Assembly: GCA_038251405.1 (NCBI GenBank)
Contig: JBBSBH010000001.1
Span: 186,001 to 250,000, forward strand
Origin: JADJLQ01 sp038251405
GTDB lineage: Bacteria; Bacteroidota; Bacteroidia; Chitinophagales; Saprospiraceae
Direction: 5' to 3'
DNA length: 64,000 nt
Shown: positions 25,898 to 34,022 of the stretch, piece by piece
Layout: each line of letters begins with the position of its first letter
Numbering within the stretch: position 1 is the stretch's first letter
Program-made: the position numbers and the translations under genes
The notes under the pieces: model-generated
Told to the model about the DNA's origin: nothing
What the model saw: only the letters and a program-made list of their open reading frames with translations
Database searches by the model: none

Positions 25898-28800
25898 ATG
25901 AAAAGGAGGCTGGCCAATACAATGAATAATTTAATAAACAGGAAGGTTTGTAAGCTTCACCTTGTATTATTTTTACTTCCTGCGTGTAATCCCAAATATG
26001 AAAATAATAAACCTGTTTCTCTTGGTCCAAAAATAGTTGAAACTCGTGGCTATGAAGTACCCAAAGACAGCATGGCCGAACCTAGAGTGATACAAGCCGG
26101 AAAACCAAAGGTTGTAAAAGCCGGCATACCCAAAGTATTCTATATCAATACGAATGTGCACCCCGCCGGCAACCCTAAAGTTATTACTGCAGGTATTCCC
26201 AAAGTTTGCACACCAGGACAGGATGGTTTTTCTTTGCCTGAAAAAGTGCCTGCTATCGGCAGACCATATCCTGCTGGCATTCCTGAGGAAGTGATAGCCA
26301 GGGAGGCTTACAGCAAGGAGCAGAACCCACAAAACTTTAGTTCCTTTGGCAAACTGCAGGGATTAAAAAATAACGTAATTTATTGTATGCTTCAGGATAA
26401 AAATGGAAATCTCTGGTTTGGCACTCAAGGCGGAGGAGTGATTAAATACGATGGAAAGAGCTTTAGCCAGTTTACCGAAAAACAAGGCCTAAGCCAGTTT
26501 GTAAGGAGCATTCTGGAAGATAAAAGTGGAAATCTTTGGTTCGGTACCTGGACTAAAGGGGTGATTAAATACGATGGCAAAAGTTTCATCCAGTTTACAG
26601 AAAAAGACGGGTTGAGTAATAATTATATTCTTAGTATCCTGGAAGCTAAAGATGGAACTTTTTGGTTCGGAACTATGTATGGCGGAGTAAATAAGTACGA
26701 TGGGAAAAGTTTTACTCATTTTACTACAAAAGAAGGGCTGAGTAGTAATCATGTAGAATGTATCCTGGAAGATAAAAACAGAAATCTCTGGTTCGGTACG
26801 GACGCTGGTATAAATAAATATGATGGCAAGAGTTTTACTCATTTTACTACAAAGGAAGGGCTGAGTAATAATATTGTGCTAAGTATCCTGGAAGATAAAA
26901 GGGGCAATCTTTGGTTTGGTACAAAGGCTGGCGTAAATAAATATGACGCGACTAGTGACGCTGGCAACAGCCTGCCTGCCGGACAGGCAAGTTTTACTCA
27001 TTTTACTACAAAGGAGGGGCTGAGTAGTAATTCTGTCCTAAGTATACTGGAAGATAAATGCGGCAATATTTGGTTTGGCACTGGGGGGGGAGGGGTGAGT
27101 AAATATGACGCGTCTGCTGACGCTGGCAAAAGCCTGCCTGCCGGACAGGCAAGTTTTACTCATTTTACTGAAAAAGAAGGCTTAAGTAATAGTACTGTAA
27201 GCAATATCCTTGAAGATAAAAACGGAAATCTGTGGTTTGGCACAGAGGGAGGAGGTGTAAGTAAATATTATGGAAGACGATTTACCCATTATACTGAAAA
27301 GGAAAGAATGAACATAAACGAGGTTTATTGTATTCTTCAAGATAAAAGGGGCAACATTTGGTTCGGTACCAGAAATGGTGGAGTAAAAAGGTACGATGGA
27401 AAAAGTTTTACTTATTTTACTACAAAAGAAGGACTCATCAATAATAGAGTACAGAGTATTCTGGAAGATAAAGTCGGTAACCTTTGGTTTGGCACAGAAG
27501 GGGGCGTATGTAAATTCACTGGTAAAGAGTTTACCTATTTTACTGACAAAGAAGGACTATGCAATAATGATGTAAAGTGTATCTTGGAAGACAAAGAGGG
27601 TAATCTATGGTTTGGCACTAATGGCGGAGGGGTAAGTAAATTCACGGGTAAAGAGTTTATTCAATTTACCAAAAAAGAAGGCTTGAGCATTGAAGGTCCC
27701 TTGAGTCTTCTGGAAGACAAAAATGGCAATCTTTGGTTTTGCGGTTTTAACGGGGGAGTGAGTAAATATGACGCGTCCGGTGACGATGGCAAAAGCCTGT
27801 CTACCGGACAGGCAAGATTTACTCATTTTACCATGAAGGAAGGTCTTAGCCATAATGATGTAAGGAGTATTATAGAAGATAAAAGCGGTAACATATGGTT
27901 CGGAACTTTAGGTGGAGGTGTGATTAGATATGATGGCACCAGACTCACTATTTTTACTGTAAAGGAAGGCCTTAGTAATAATTATGTAAGGAGTCTTCTG
28001 CAAGATAAAAGTGAAAACATCTGGATAGGAACAAATTTTGGGCTAAACAAATTAGAGAAAAACCAATTATCAGTAGTTAATAAGTCCTTTGCTTCGACTG
28101 AATCCGAAATTATTTTTAAAACATACACAGATGAAGATGGTTTTACCGGTATTGGTGTAAATGTTGGAAAGACAATTTTTGAAGCCAGGGACGGCACTAT
28201 TTGGATAGGGGCCGACGATAGATTAACTGCGTTCCATCCTGGAGTGGAAACACAGGATACCACAGGGCCAAACATCCAACTTACAAGCCTCACACTTTTT
28301 AATGAAAATATACCCTGGCAAGAGTTTATGCTCAATCAAGAAGGGAACAACCAAAGGTCGGTGCTAAAAGATACCAGTATTGTGTTAGGCAATGGCGTAG
28401 CACTCCATGATTTTCATTTTGATAGTGTAAGCAAATGGTATGGGTTACCGGAGCACTTAAGCCTGGCGTACAATAATAATAACCTCACTTTTCAGTTTGT
28501 GGGGATCACCATCCAATCACCCAAAAAAGTAAAATACCAATACAAACTTGAAGGCCTTGATCAAAACTGGAGTGCTGCAACTAATCATAGCGAGGTGACT
28601 TATAGTATTCTGCCACCAAACAAGTATACATTTAAAGTAAAAGCTATTAATGGTGATGGTTATTGGAGCAAGGAATTGAATTATAGTTTTATTATTCGGC
28701 CACCCTGGTGGTCCACCTGGTGGTTCAGAATGATAAGTATGACTATGTCAATAGCTTTAATTGTTTTAATCCTGTATGTATGGTTACAATTTAAATTCCG

Positions 28801-29458
28801 GCAAAAATTGAAAGTGGAATTGATCCGGCAAAAATTAGCTGCCGACTTGCATGACGAGATTGGTTCTAATCTAAGCAGTATGGCTTTTTCGGCAGAACTC
28901 GCAAAAATGAAATTAAATGGAACACGACAGGATATTGAAGTCTTGCTTAATAATTTGGTATCCAGCTCCAGGGAAACCACTTCTTTGATAAGTGAAACGA
29001 TTTGGTCGTTGAATCCCAAAAACGACTCCTTTGATAAATTAATGGAGCACATGAAAGATTTTACATATCAGATCCTGGCTTCCAAAGAAATCACCTGTCA
29101 ATTCGATTCAAATGATAAGGAGCCGTTACCATTGTTGGATCTTGAACAAAGAAGAAATATTTATTTGATTTATAAAGAGGCTATTCATAATATTGCCAAA
29201 CACTCCAAAGCAAGCCAGGTACATATCCTGATAGAAACCTTGCAGGATCATCTAAGTATTGAAATTTCTGATAATGGTATTGGATTTGATATCACAAAAT
29301 CACATCAGGGAAATGGGCTGAATAATTTTAAAGCAAGGTCAGGTGACTCCTGTGAAGTTCATTTTTCCTCAGAGATTGGCAAAGGAACCGTCGTACATAT
29401 TATGGTCAATTATGCAGTAGACTTAAAACGACAAAAAGAAAAAGAAAAAAACAAGTAA
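25898..29458 (+). CDS. Two-component propeller sensor histidine kinase (non-hybrid)
   Basis: This is a large sensor (1186 residues). The N-terminus has a hydrophobic stretch ending in Cys (LVLFLLPAC) and then AGxPKV-type short repeats. From about residue 145 come 14 propeller repeats of the form LEDKxGNLWFGTxGGGVxKY, which suits two seven-bladed beta-propellers, then a Y_Y_Y domain (YQYKLEGLDQNWSAATNHSE) and one membrane helix (MISMTMSIALIVLILYVWL). The cytoplasmic HisKA_3-type kinase has LHDEIGSNLSSM (phospho-His) and an ATPase part with HNIAKHSKASQV and DNGIGFD. It resembles the periplasmic sensor of Bacteroides hybrid systems, but without the fused regulator; the partner is the NarL-type gene 55 bases downstream. 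Three in-frame insertions carry a hairpin sequence (see repeats). Confidence 0.93.
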   Translation: MKRRLANTMNNLINRKVCKLHLVLFLLPACNPKYENNKPVSLGPKIVETRGYEVPKDSMAEPRVIQAGKPKVVKAGIPKVFYINTNVHPAGNPKVITAGIPKVCTPGQDGFSLPEKVPAIGRPYPAGIPEEVIAREAYSKEQNPQNFSSFGKLQGLKNNVIYCMLQDKNGNLWFGTQGGGVIKYDGKSFSQFTEKQGLSQFVRSILEDKSGNLWFGTWTKGVIKYDGKSFIQFTEKDGLSNNYILSILEAKDGTFWFGTMYGGVNKYDGKSFTHFTTKEGLSSNHVECILEDKNRNLWFGTDAGINKYDGKSFTHFTTKEGLSNNIVLSILEDKRGNLWFGTKAGVNKYDATSDAGNSLPAGQASFTHFTTKEGLSSNSVLSILEDKCGNIWFGTGGGGVSKYDASADAGKSLPAGQASFTHFTEKEGLSNSTVSNILEDKNGNLWFGTEGGGVSKYYGRRFTHYTEKERMNINEVYCILQDKRGNIWFGTRNGGVKRYDGKSFTYFTTKEGLINNRVQSILEDKVGNLWFGTEGGVCKFTGKEFTYFTDKEGLCNNDVKCILEDKEGNLWFGTNGGGVSKFTGKEFIQFTKKEGLSIEGPLSLLEDKNGNLWFCGFNGGVSKYDASGDDGKSLSTGQARFTHFTMKEGLSHNDVRSIIEDKSGNIWFGTLGGGVIRYDGTRLTIFTVKEGLSNNYVRSLLQDKSENIWIGTNFGLNKLEKNQLSVVNKSFASTESEIIFKTYTDEDGFTGIGVNVGKTIFEARDGTIWIGADDRLTAFHPGVETQDTTGPNIQLTSLTLFNENIPWQEFMLNQEGNNQRSVLKDTSIVLGNGVALHDFHFDSVSKWYGLPEHLSLAYNNNNLTFQFVGITIQSPKKVKYQYKLEGLDQNWSAATNHSEVTYSILPPNKYTFKVKAINGDGYWSKELNYSFIIRPPWWSTWWFRMISMTMSIALIVLILYVWLQFKFRQKLKVELIRQKLAADLHDEIGSNLSSMAFSAELAKMKLNGTRQDIEVLLNNLVSSSRETTSLISETIWSLNPKNDSFDKLMEHMKDFTYQILASKEITCQFDSNDKEPLPLLDLEQRRNIYLIYKEAIHNIAKHSKASQVHILIETLQDHLSIEISDNGIGFDITKSHQGNGLNNFKARSGDSCEVHFSSEIGKGTVVHIMVNYAVDLKRQKEKEKNK
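26947..26991 (+). repeat. In-frame hairpin insertion 1 in propeller kinase gene
   Basis: Between KYD and SFTHF of one blade, where neighbours have only GK, there are 12 extra residues (ATSDAGNSLPAGQA). The DNA holds the imperfect palindrome GCCTGCCTGCCGGACAGGC (7-bp arms, one mismatch, 5-base loop). Confidence 0.75.
27109..27153 (+). repeat. In-frame hairpin insertion 2 in propeller kinase gene
   Basis: The same palindrome GCCTGCCTGCCGGACAGGC lies at the same blade position (ASADAGKSLPAGQA). Its flanks GACGCG and GACGCTGGCAA are shared with insertion 1, so the copies are homologous. Confidence 0.75.
27769..27815 (+). repeat. In-frame hairpin insertion 3 in propeller kinase gene
   Basis: This is a diverged copy at the same blade position (ASGDDGKSLSTGQA). 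The DNA reads GCCTGTCTACCGGACAGGC; the two base changes keep, and in fact perfect, the 7-bp stem GCCTGTC/GACAGGC. Confidence 0.72.
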
Positions 29459-29513
29459 AATTGATAGGCACATTTATTAGGGTTATTACACTTTATATTT
29501 ATATACCCTTAGA

Positions 29514-30149
29514 ATGATTAAAATTTTAATTTTTGAAGACAATAAGCCCTTCCGAACTAACCTAACGGAATTTTTAAATAGTACGAATGATATAGCGGTA
29601 TTAGGTGCTTTTAGTGATGCCCGTGATGTCATAAGTCTAATTAAAAAATTCCATCCCGATTTGGTATTAATGGATATTCAAATGCCTTTTATTTCGGGCC
29701 TTAATGCTTTATCCATCATTAAAAAACACAATCAGGAAATTAAAGTTCTAATCCAATCCATTCATTCTGATGATGATAAGATATTTAATGCCGTATGTAA
29801 TGGGGCATCCGGGTATATTTTGAAAAATGCGGGACCCGATCAATATCTTCGATCAATCAAAGAAGTCATGTCGGGTGGCTCGCCACTTTCCCCTTCAATC
29901 GCCACCAGAGTACTTACTTTTTTTCAAAGTCAAATAGGTACAGTACAAACACCTTATATCGAGCTTTCTTCGAGAGAAAAAGAATTATTAATTTATCTTT
30001 CTAAAGGTAAAAGTTATAAAATGATTGCGGAGGCATGTTATATAAGTATAAATACCGTGAACACACATATGATGCATATTTATCACAAATTGCATGTAAA
30101 CTCAGCCACGGAAGCATTGGCTAAGGCCAGGGATAATAAATTGATATGA
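29514..30149 (+). CDS. NarL/LuxR-family response regulator
   Basis: This 211-residue regulator has a receiver domain with acidic pocket FEDN near residue 8, phospho-acceptor Asp in LVLMDIQMP (about residue 54) and Lys in GYILKNAG. The C-terminal LuxR-type helix-turn-helix contains LSSREKELLIYLSKGKSYK and ISINTVNTHMMHIYHKL. It follows the propeller kinase by 55 bases, and HisKA_3 kinases normally pair with NarL-type regulators, so the two are very likely a cognate pair. Confidence 0.95.
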   Translation: MIKILIFEDNKPFRTNLTEFLNSTNDIAVLGAFSDARDVISLIKKFHPDLVLMDIQMPFISGLNALSIIKKHNQEIKVLIQSIHSDDDKIFNAVCNGASGYILKNAGPDQYLRSIKEVMSGGSPLSPSIATRVLTFFQSQIGTVQTPYIELSSREKELLIYLSKGKSYKMIAEACYISINTVNTHMMHIYHKLHVNSATEALAKARDNKLI

Positions 30150-30509
30150 GATCTGCGATCGATAAATGAGTCCATATTTTAACCACTTTCAATTCAAAAA
30201 ACTTCAAATTGATCTATTCATGCAATACCCAAATAATGAAGGCAATAAATTGATGTGTTAAACTTACCAAGGTTAAGTCACAGGTACTCTACAGCTACGA
30301 CAAGTACCATCAGTGCATCCATGGAATTGCGGCATGATATTTTATGACAAAATGATTAGTTTGGTTTATGGAATTGAAATGTAATTGATTTTGGAGCTTG
30401 CTTTCATATCGACAATTTGATTGAGATCGCAATCAAATTACCTGCCATTACATCCGAATGAAGTATATATCGGTTAATCTCTTTACCGACCTAAAATATT
30501 GGCGTCAAG
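30150..30509. other. Gene-poor convergent gap
   Basis: A 360-base gap lies between the response regulator (plus) and the DUF547 gene (minus). No ORF with a recognisable pattern is seen. It holds a perfect 10-bp hairpin at 30414-30439, listed separately. Confidence 0.55.
30414..30439. repeat. Perfect 10-bp inverted repeat
   Basis: AATTTGATTG (30414-30423) and CAATCAAATT (30430-30439) are exact reverse complements with loop AGATCG. It lies about 70 bases past the DUF547 stop codon. No T-run follows on either strand, so a standard terminator is not evident; it may stabilise a 3' end or bind a protein. Confidence 0.65.
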
Positions 30510-31385
30510 CTATTTTTTCTCATTCAAGTTCCAGTCATAAGCCAAATAATCCAATGAAGCGCCTTCATTGATTTTGACTTTTGCATACTGATTGATATAA
30601 GCAATTAAAGATTTACCTGTCCATTTTTTCATATCGCCACCATACCAATTGAAAATGGATGATAGCATTGGTTTTTTAGCATCAGTCTTATTTCGTGAAG
30701 GGTCATTGATGAAGTCTTTTGCCTGCTCTTCCAGTTGTTTGTCTAATAAAGTTCCTGTATAAGCTTCATTTCGAAGCTTTGGGCAGCTCTGGGATGCACA
30801 GTTTAAAGCAAAGTGAATTCTTGGCTCGGTAAAATCCTTGCGAAGCGTTTTATGTTCGATATCATTTAAACTCATTTTTTTCCCATCAATGGCAAAGAAA
30901 TTTTTATCCCAGGGTGTATTAATAAAAATGACTTGCACTTTTGGTCCAATGTCCTTAATACTTTTTACCGGGTAGTTATCCAATATAAGTTTTATGGTGA
31001 AAGCATTATAGGCATTTAGCCAATAGGCTATCTGATCGTTTTTAGACCACTTGGAAGTGGGGGCATTTTTAGACAGTAAAGCCAGATAAGCGTCAAGATC
31101 TTTTACATCATCCTTGAATCCTTTATAATCAACCAGGCCATCGTTGGAAACATGCTTTTTCAGTAGTATAGTCCATTGATCATGAGATAAGGGATCAGTA
31201 CTTGTTTGTTTTCCTTCTTGATTTTCAGTAGTAATTAGTTGGCTGGTAGCAGGTGCAGCTTCTTTTTTCAAATCTACTTTAGGCAATTCAGGCTTTTTAC
31301 CTGTCGAAGTGCAACCTATATTGGAGATAAAGAGTAAGCCTAATAAAACAGGCAAACTGCAATAATGTAAACTGAATTTTTTCAT
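30510..31385 (-). CDS. DUF547-domain lipoprotein
   Basis: This is a 291-residue protein with a lipoprotein signal (VLLGLLFISNIGC, Cys near residue 25), a linker rich in Lys, Thr and Ser, and a DUF547 domain. The domain is seen in DQIAYWLNAYNAFTIKLIL, IHFALNCASQSCPKLRNEAY and LSSIFNWYGGDMKKW. The Cys and His of HFALNCAS are conserved in the family. DUF547 proteins occur widely and are of unknown biochemical role. Single gene on the minus strand. Confidence 0.9.
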   Translation of the reverse strand: MKKFSLHYCSLPVLLGLLFISNIGCTSTGKKPELPKVDLKKEAAPATSQLITTENQEGKQTSTDPLSHDQWTILLKKHVSNDGLVDYKGFKDDVKDLDAYLALLSKNAPTSKWSKNDQIAYWLNAYNAFTIKLILDNYPVKSIKDIGPKVQVIFINTPWDKNFFAIDGKKMSLNDIEHKTLRKDFTEPRIHFALNCASQSCPKLRNEAYTGTLLDKQLEEQAKDFINDPSRNKTDAKKPMLSSIFNWYGGDMKKWTGKSLIAYINQYAKVKINEGASLDYLAYDWNLNEKK

Positions 31386-31530
31386 ATACTGTTTACGGGC
31401 AAAGTATTAAAAAAGTTTCAATATTAAGAAATCATTATTCAATAACAGTACTGATTCTTAAATACGTATTAAAAAGTATTTTTCAAGGCTGGTATTACCA
31501 AATTATGTTTAGTGTCATTGAATTAGAAAT

Positions 31531-33864
31531 CTAATCCAGATCTGGCCTAAATTGAACAAATACCGGCTCTCTCAAAGTATCATTAGGTGTAACAGAGGCA
31601 TATTGGATTTCGCACCATCGTACTGGATTTACCCAGGTAGTCGTTTTTTCTTCTTCCATTTTCAAATCATATGGTTTTTGTTCAGTAATTATTGGCTTTA
31701 AAATGTTTAAGGAGATATCTTTTAGCATGGCATCATCAAAACCTGAGCCTACTCGTCCCCGGTAAATGATAGAACCATTTTCTTCCTGGGAGATCAATTG
31801 TAATGAGCCAAAATAGGCTTCACGATCCCCCTTACCAGCGGTGTATCCCACTATCAAGCATTCCATAGTGGTGCGGAATTTTATTTTTATCCAGTCATTA
31901 GATCTCTTTCCAGGTATATAGATACTTCCTTTCCTTTTTGCCATGATACCTTCCAAATTCATTTTTTTGGCCGCCTGGTAGAGGCTTTCGCCATCTTCAA
32001 ATACATCGCTATTCCTAAAAGCATGCTTGGCTTTGATCAAATCCTTTAACCAGGCTTGCCTTCTTTGAATGGGTTCCTTTATTAATACTCTGCCATCGAG
32101 GTATATAACATCAAAAAGATAAGCATGAACCGGTTTTGACTTCCTCACTACATCAATAGCAAAGCTTCCCGCGTGCATACGAGAAATTACATCAGTAAAT
32201 ATGGGCACACCTTGCTTATTGAGACAGACTATTTCGGCATCGAAAATGGCCACGCTGCAATTGAGATCATTTCTCGCGTTAATCAGTTCAGGAAATTGTT
32301 TGGTAATATCTCTTCCTGATCGGGATAAGATTTTTATTTTATCCTCGTCTAGGTACACGGTGACCCGGATGCCGTCCCATTTTACTTCGTAAATAAAATC
32401 ATGAGGCTTCGGTGGAAGTGTGTTAGAGGAACTTGCCAGCATAGGTGAGATAATGGATGTGCGATCCCATTGAGCACGATCTACTCGTTCCAGCAGCCAT
32501 TCCTTACCTTTCGTATTGTGCATTCGAAATTCACCCTCTAATTCTGGACTATATAACCTAAAATAAAATCCATCTTTCTTGGGCTTAGTGATTTCAAATT
32601 TACCTTTTGCAAAAATCCACATGGGGCCACCTCCATATTCTCCTTTTGGAATTACACCCTCAAAATTGAGATATTGAATAGGGTGGGGCTCTGTTTCTAC
32701 CGCCATCCTTTTTATCCCACTCTGATCTGGCATACCTTTAGGAACAGCCCAACACCTCAATACACCATCAACCCGTAAGCGTAAGTCGTAATGCAGTCTG
32801 GTGGCATGATGCCTATGAATCACAAAAGCATTAGAGTCTGTATATTCATTCTCATCCTCTCCTATGGGCTCAGGACTTTTTTCAAAATCACGTTTTTGTT
32901 GGTAAGTTTCGAGTTGTTCAGGGCTTTTATGCTTCGTTCCATCTGGATTGATGGATTTTGAGGTCGTAATTTGCTTTCTATGGGTATGTAATAGCACGGA
33001 TTTACTATAAAATCCATCCCATGGATCTCCATATTGCTTTAAAAATTCGGGAACTGTAAATAAAGTAAATGATTTGGCATCCTTCAAGTCATCCACTGCC
33101 AGCCATGAGATCGGCATACTTACAGGGGCACCGGGCTTGCCTCTCAAAGAGTAAGGAGAAATAATAGTTTGAGAGGCATGATTTCTTTGAATGTCGATAA
33201 ATATTTTATCAGTCCGTTTGTTTTTTCTGATGTTTAGAGTACATAGCTCGGGTTGGGAAGCCACGAATTCTTCTGTAAGTTTTTTTAGAATTTCTATTAC
33301 TTCATCATAGCCAAATTTTGCTTCAAGGGGGACAAATAAATGCAATCCTTTATTTCCAGATGTTTTTATAAATGGATGATAACCATATAGTTCCAGGAGA
33401 TCTTTTAGTGCTTTAGCTATCAATTTTGTATTGTCCCACCAACCATCTTCGGGTGGGTCAAGGTCAAAGACCATCACATCAGGTTTGTCAAACGAAGGTC
33501 GCTTACAGTTAGCCATATGTAATTCGAGTCCGGCCAGGTTTGCAATCCAAACAAGTGTTGCATCTTCATCGGCGATGATATAGTTCTTTTCCTCTTTACC
33601 CAAGGTGACACTATCTACCCATTCGGGAGCAAAATCAGGCTTGTTTTTTTGAAAAAATACTTCCCCTTCAATGCCATCAGGATATCGAATGAGACTCAGT
33701 GGTCTTCCTTTAATATATTTAAGCATAGTAGGCGCTATAGTATAATAATACTTGATTACCTCTGCCTTTAAAATGCCTTCATTTTTATAAATGCTTTTAT
33801 CCAGGTTGCTGAGTTTCAACACTCTTTTCCCTATCTGGGTATTTTGAAATGTTGATTTAGCCAT
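31531..33864 (-). CDS. ligD: DNA ligase D (POL-PE-LIG order)
   Basis: LigD joins double-strand breaks in bacterial non-homologous end joining. The 777-residue protein has an N-terminal polymerase/primase domain (about 1-290: MVFDLDPPEDGW with the metal Asp residues, TSGNKGLHLFVPL), a central 3'-phosphoesterase (about 310-455: FVIHRHHATRLHYDLRLRVD, EGVIPKGEYGGG) and a C-terminal ATP-dependent ligase (about 475-777: EVKWDGIRV with the adenylated Lys near 493, DAEIVCL, GIMAKRKGS). This order is that of mycobacterial LigD, while Pseudomonas-type enzymes run PE-LIG-POL. No ku gene is seen in the window. Cytoplasmic. Confidence 0.95.
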   Translation of the reverse strand: MAKSTFQNTQIGKRVLKLSNLDKSIYKNEGILKAEVIKYYYTIAPTMLKYIKGRPLSLIRYPDGIEGEVFFQKNKPDFAPEWVDSVTLGKEEKNYIIADEDATLVWIANLAGLELHMANCKRPSFDKPDVMVFDLDPPEDGWWDNTKLIAKALKDLLELYGYHPFIKTSGNKGLHLFVPLEAKFGYDEVIEILKKLTEEFVASQPELCTLNIRKNKRTDKIFIDIQRNHASQTIISPYSLRGKPGAPVSMPISWLAVDDLKDAKSFTLFTVPEFLKQYGDPWDGFYSKSVLLHTHRKQITTSKSINPDGTKHKSPEQLETYQQKRDFEKSPEPIGEDENEYTDSNAFVIHRHHATRLHYDLRLRVDGVLRCWAVPKGMPDQSGIKRMAVETEPHPIQYLNFEGVIPKGEYGGGPMWIFAKGKFEITKPKKDGFYFRLYSPELEGEFRMHNTKGKEWLLERVDRAQWDRTSIISPMLASSSNTLPPKPHDFIYEVKWDGIRVTVYLDEDKIKILSRSGRDITKQFPELINARNDLNCSVAIFDAEIVCLNKQGVPIFTDVISRMHAGSFAIDVVRKSKPVHAYLFDVIYLDGRVLIKEPIQRRQAWLKDLIKAKHAFRNSDVFEDGESLYQAAKKMNLEGIMAKRKGSIYIPGKRSNDWIKIKFRTTMECLIVGYTAGKGDREAYFGSLQLISQEENGSIIYRGRVGSGFDDAMLKDISLNILKPIITEQKPYDLKMEEEKTTTWVNPVRWCEIQYASVTPNDTLREPVFVQFRPDLD

Positions 33865-34022
33865 AGATTTATATTAAATAAATATTTAATATGTTGACTT
33901 CCTTTAAGTATCTGAAAACCATATATTTATATTAAAAAATAAAACACATTATAAAATTTTATAATATTTTGGAATAATTGTTGATTTAGTATTTGATCAT
34001 ACCAAATTTATAAAAAACTTAT

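Noticed and set aside
26489..26842. Periodic minus-strand ORF under the propeller kinase
   Set aside because: The periodicity mirrors the repeated blades on the plus strand; it is not an independent gene.
26947..27815. CRISPR-like array, because of three similar palindromic units
   Set aside because: Spacing is irregular (about 160 and 660 bases), units lie in a long conserved reading frame, and no cas genes are present.
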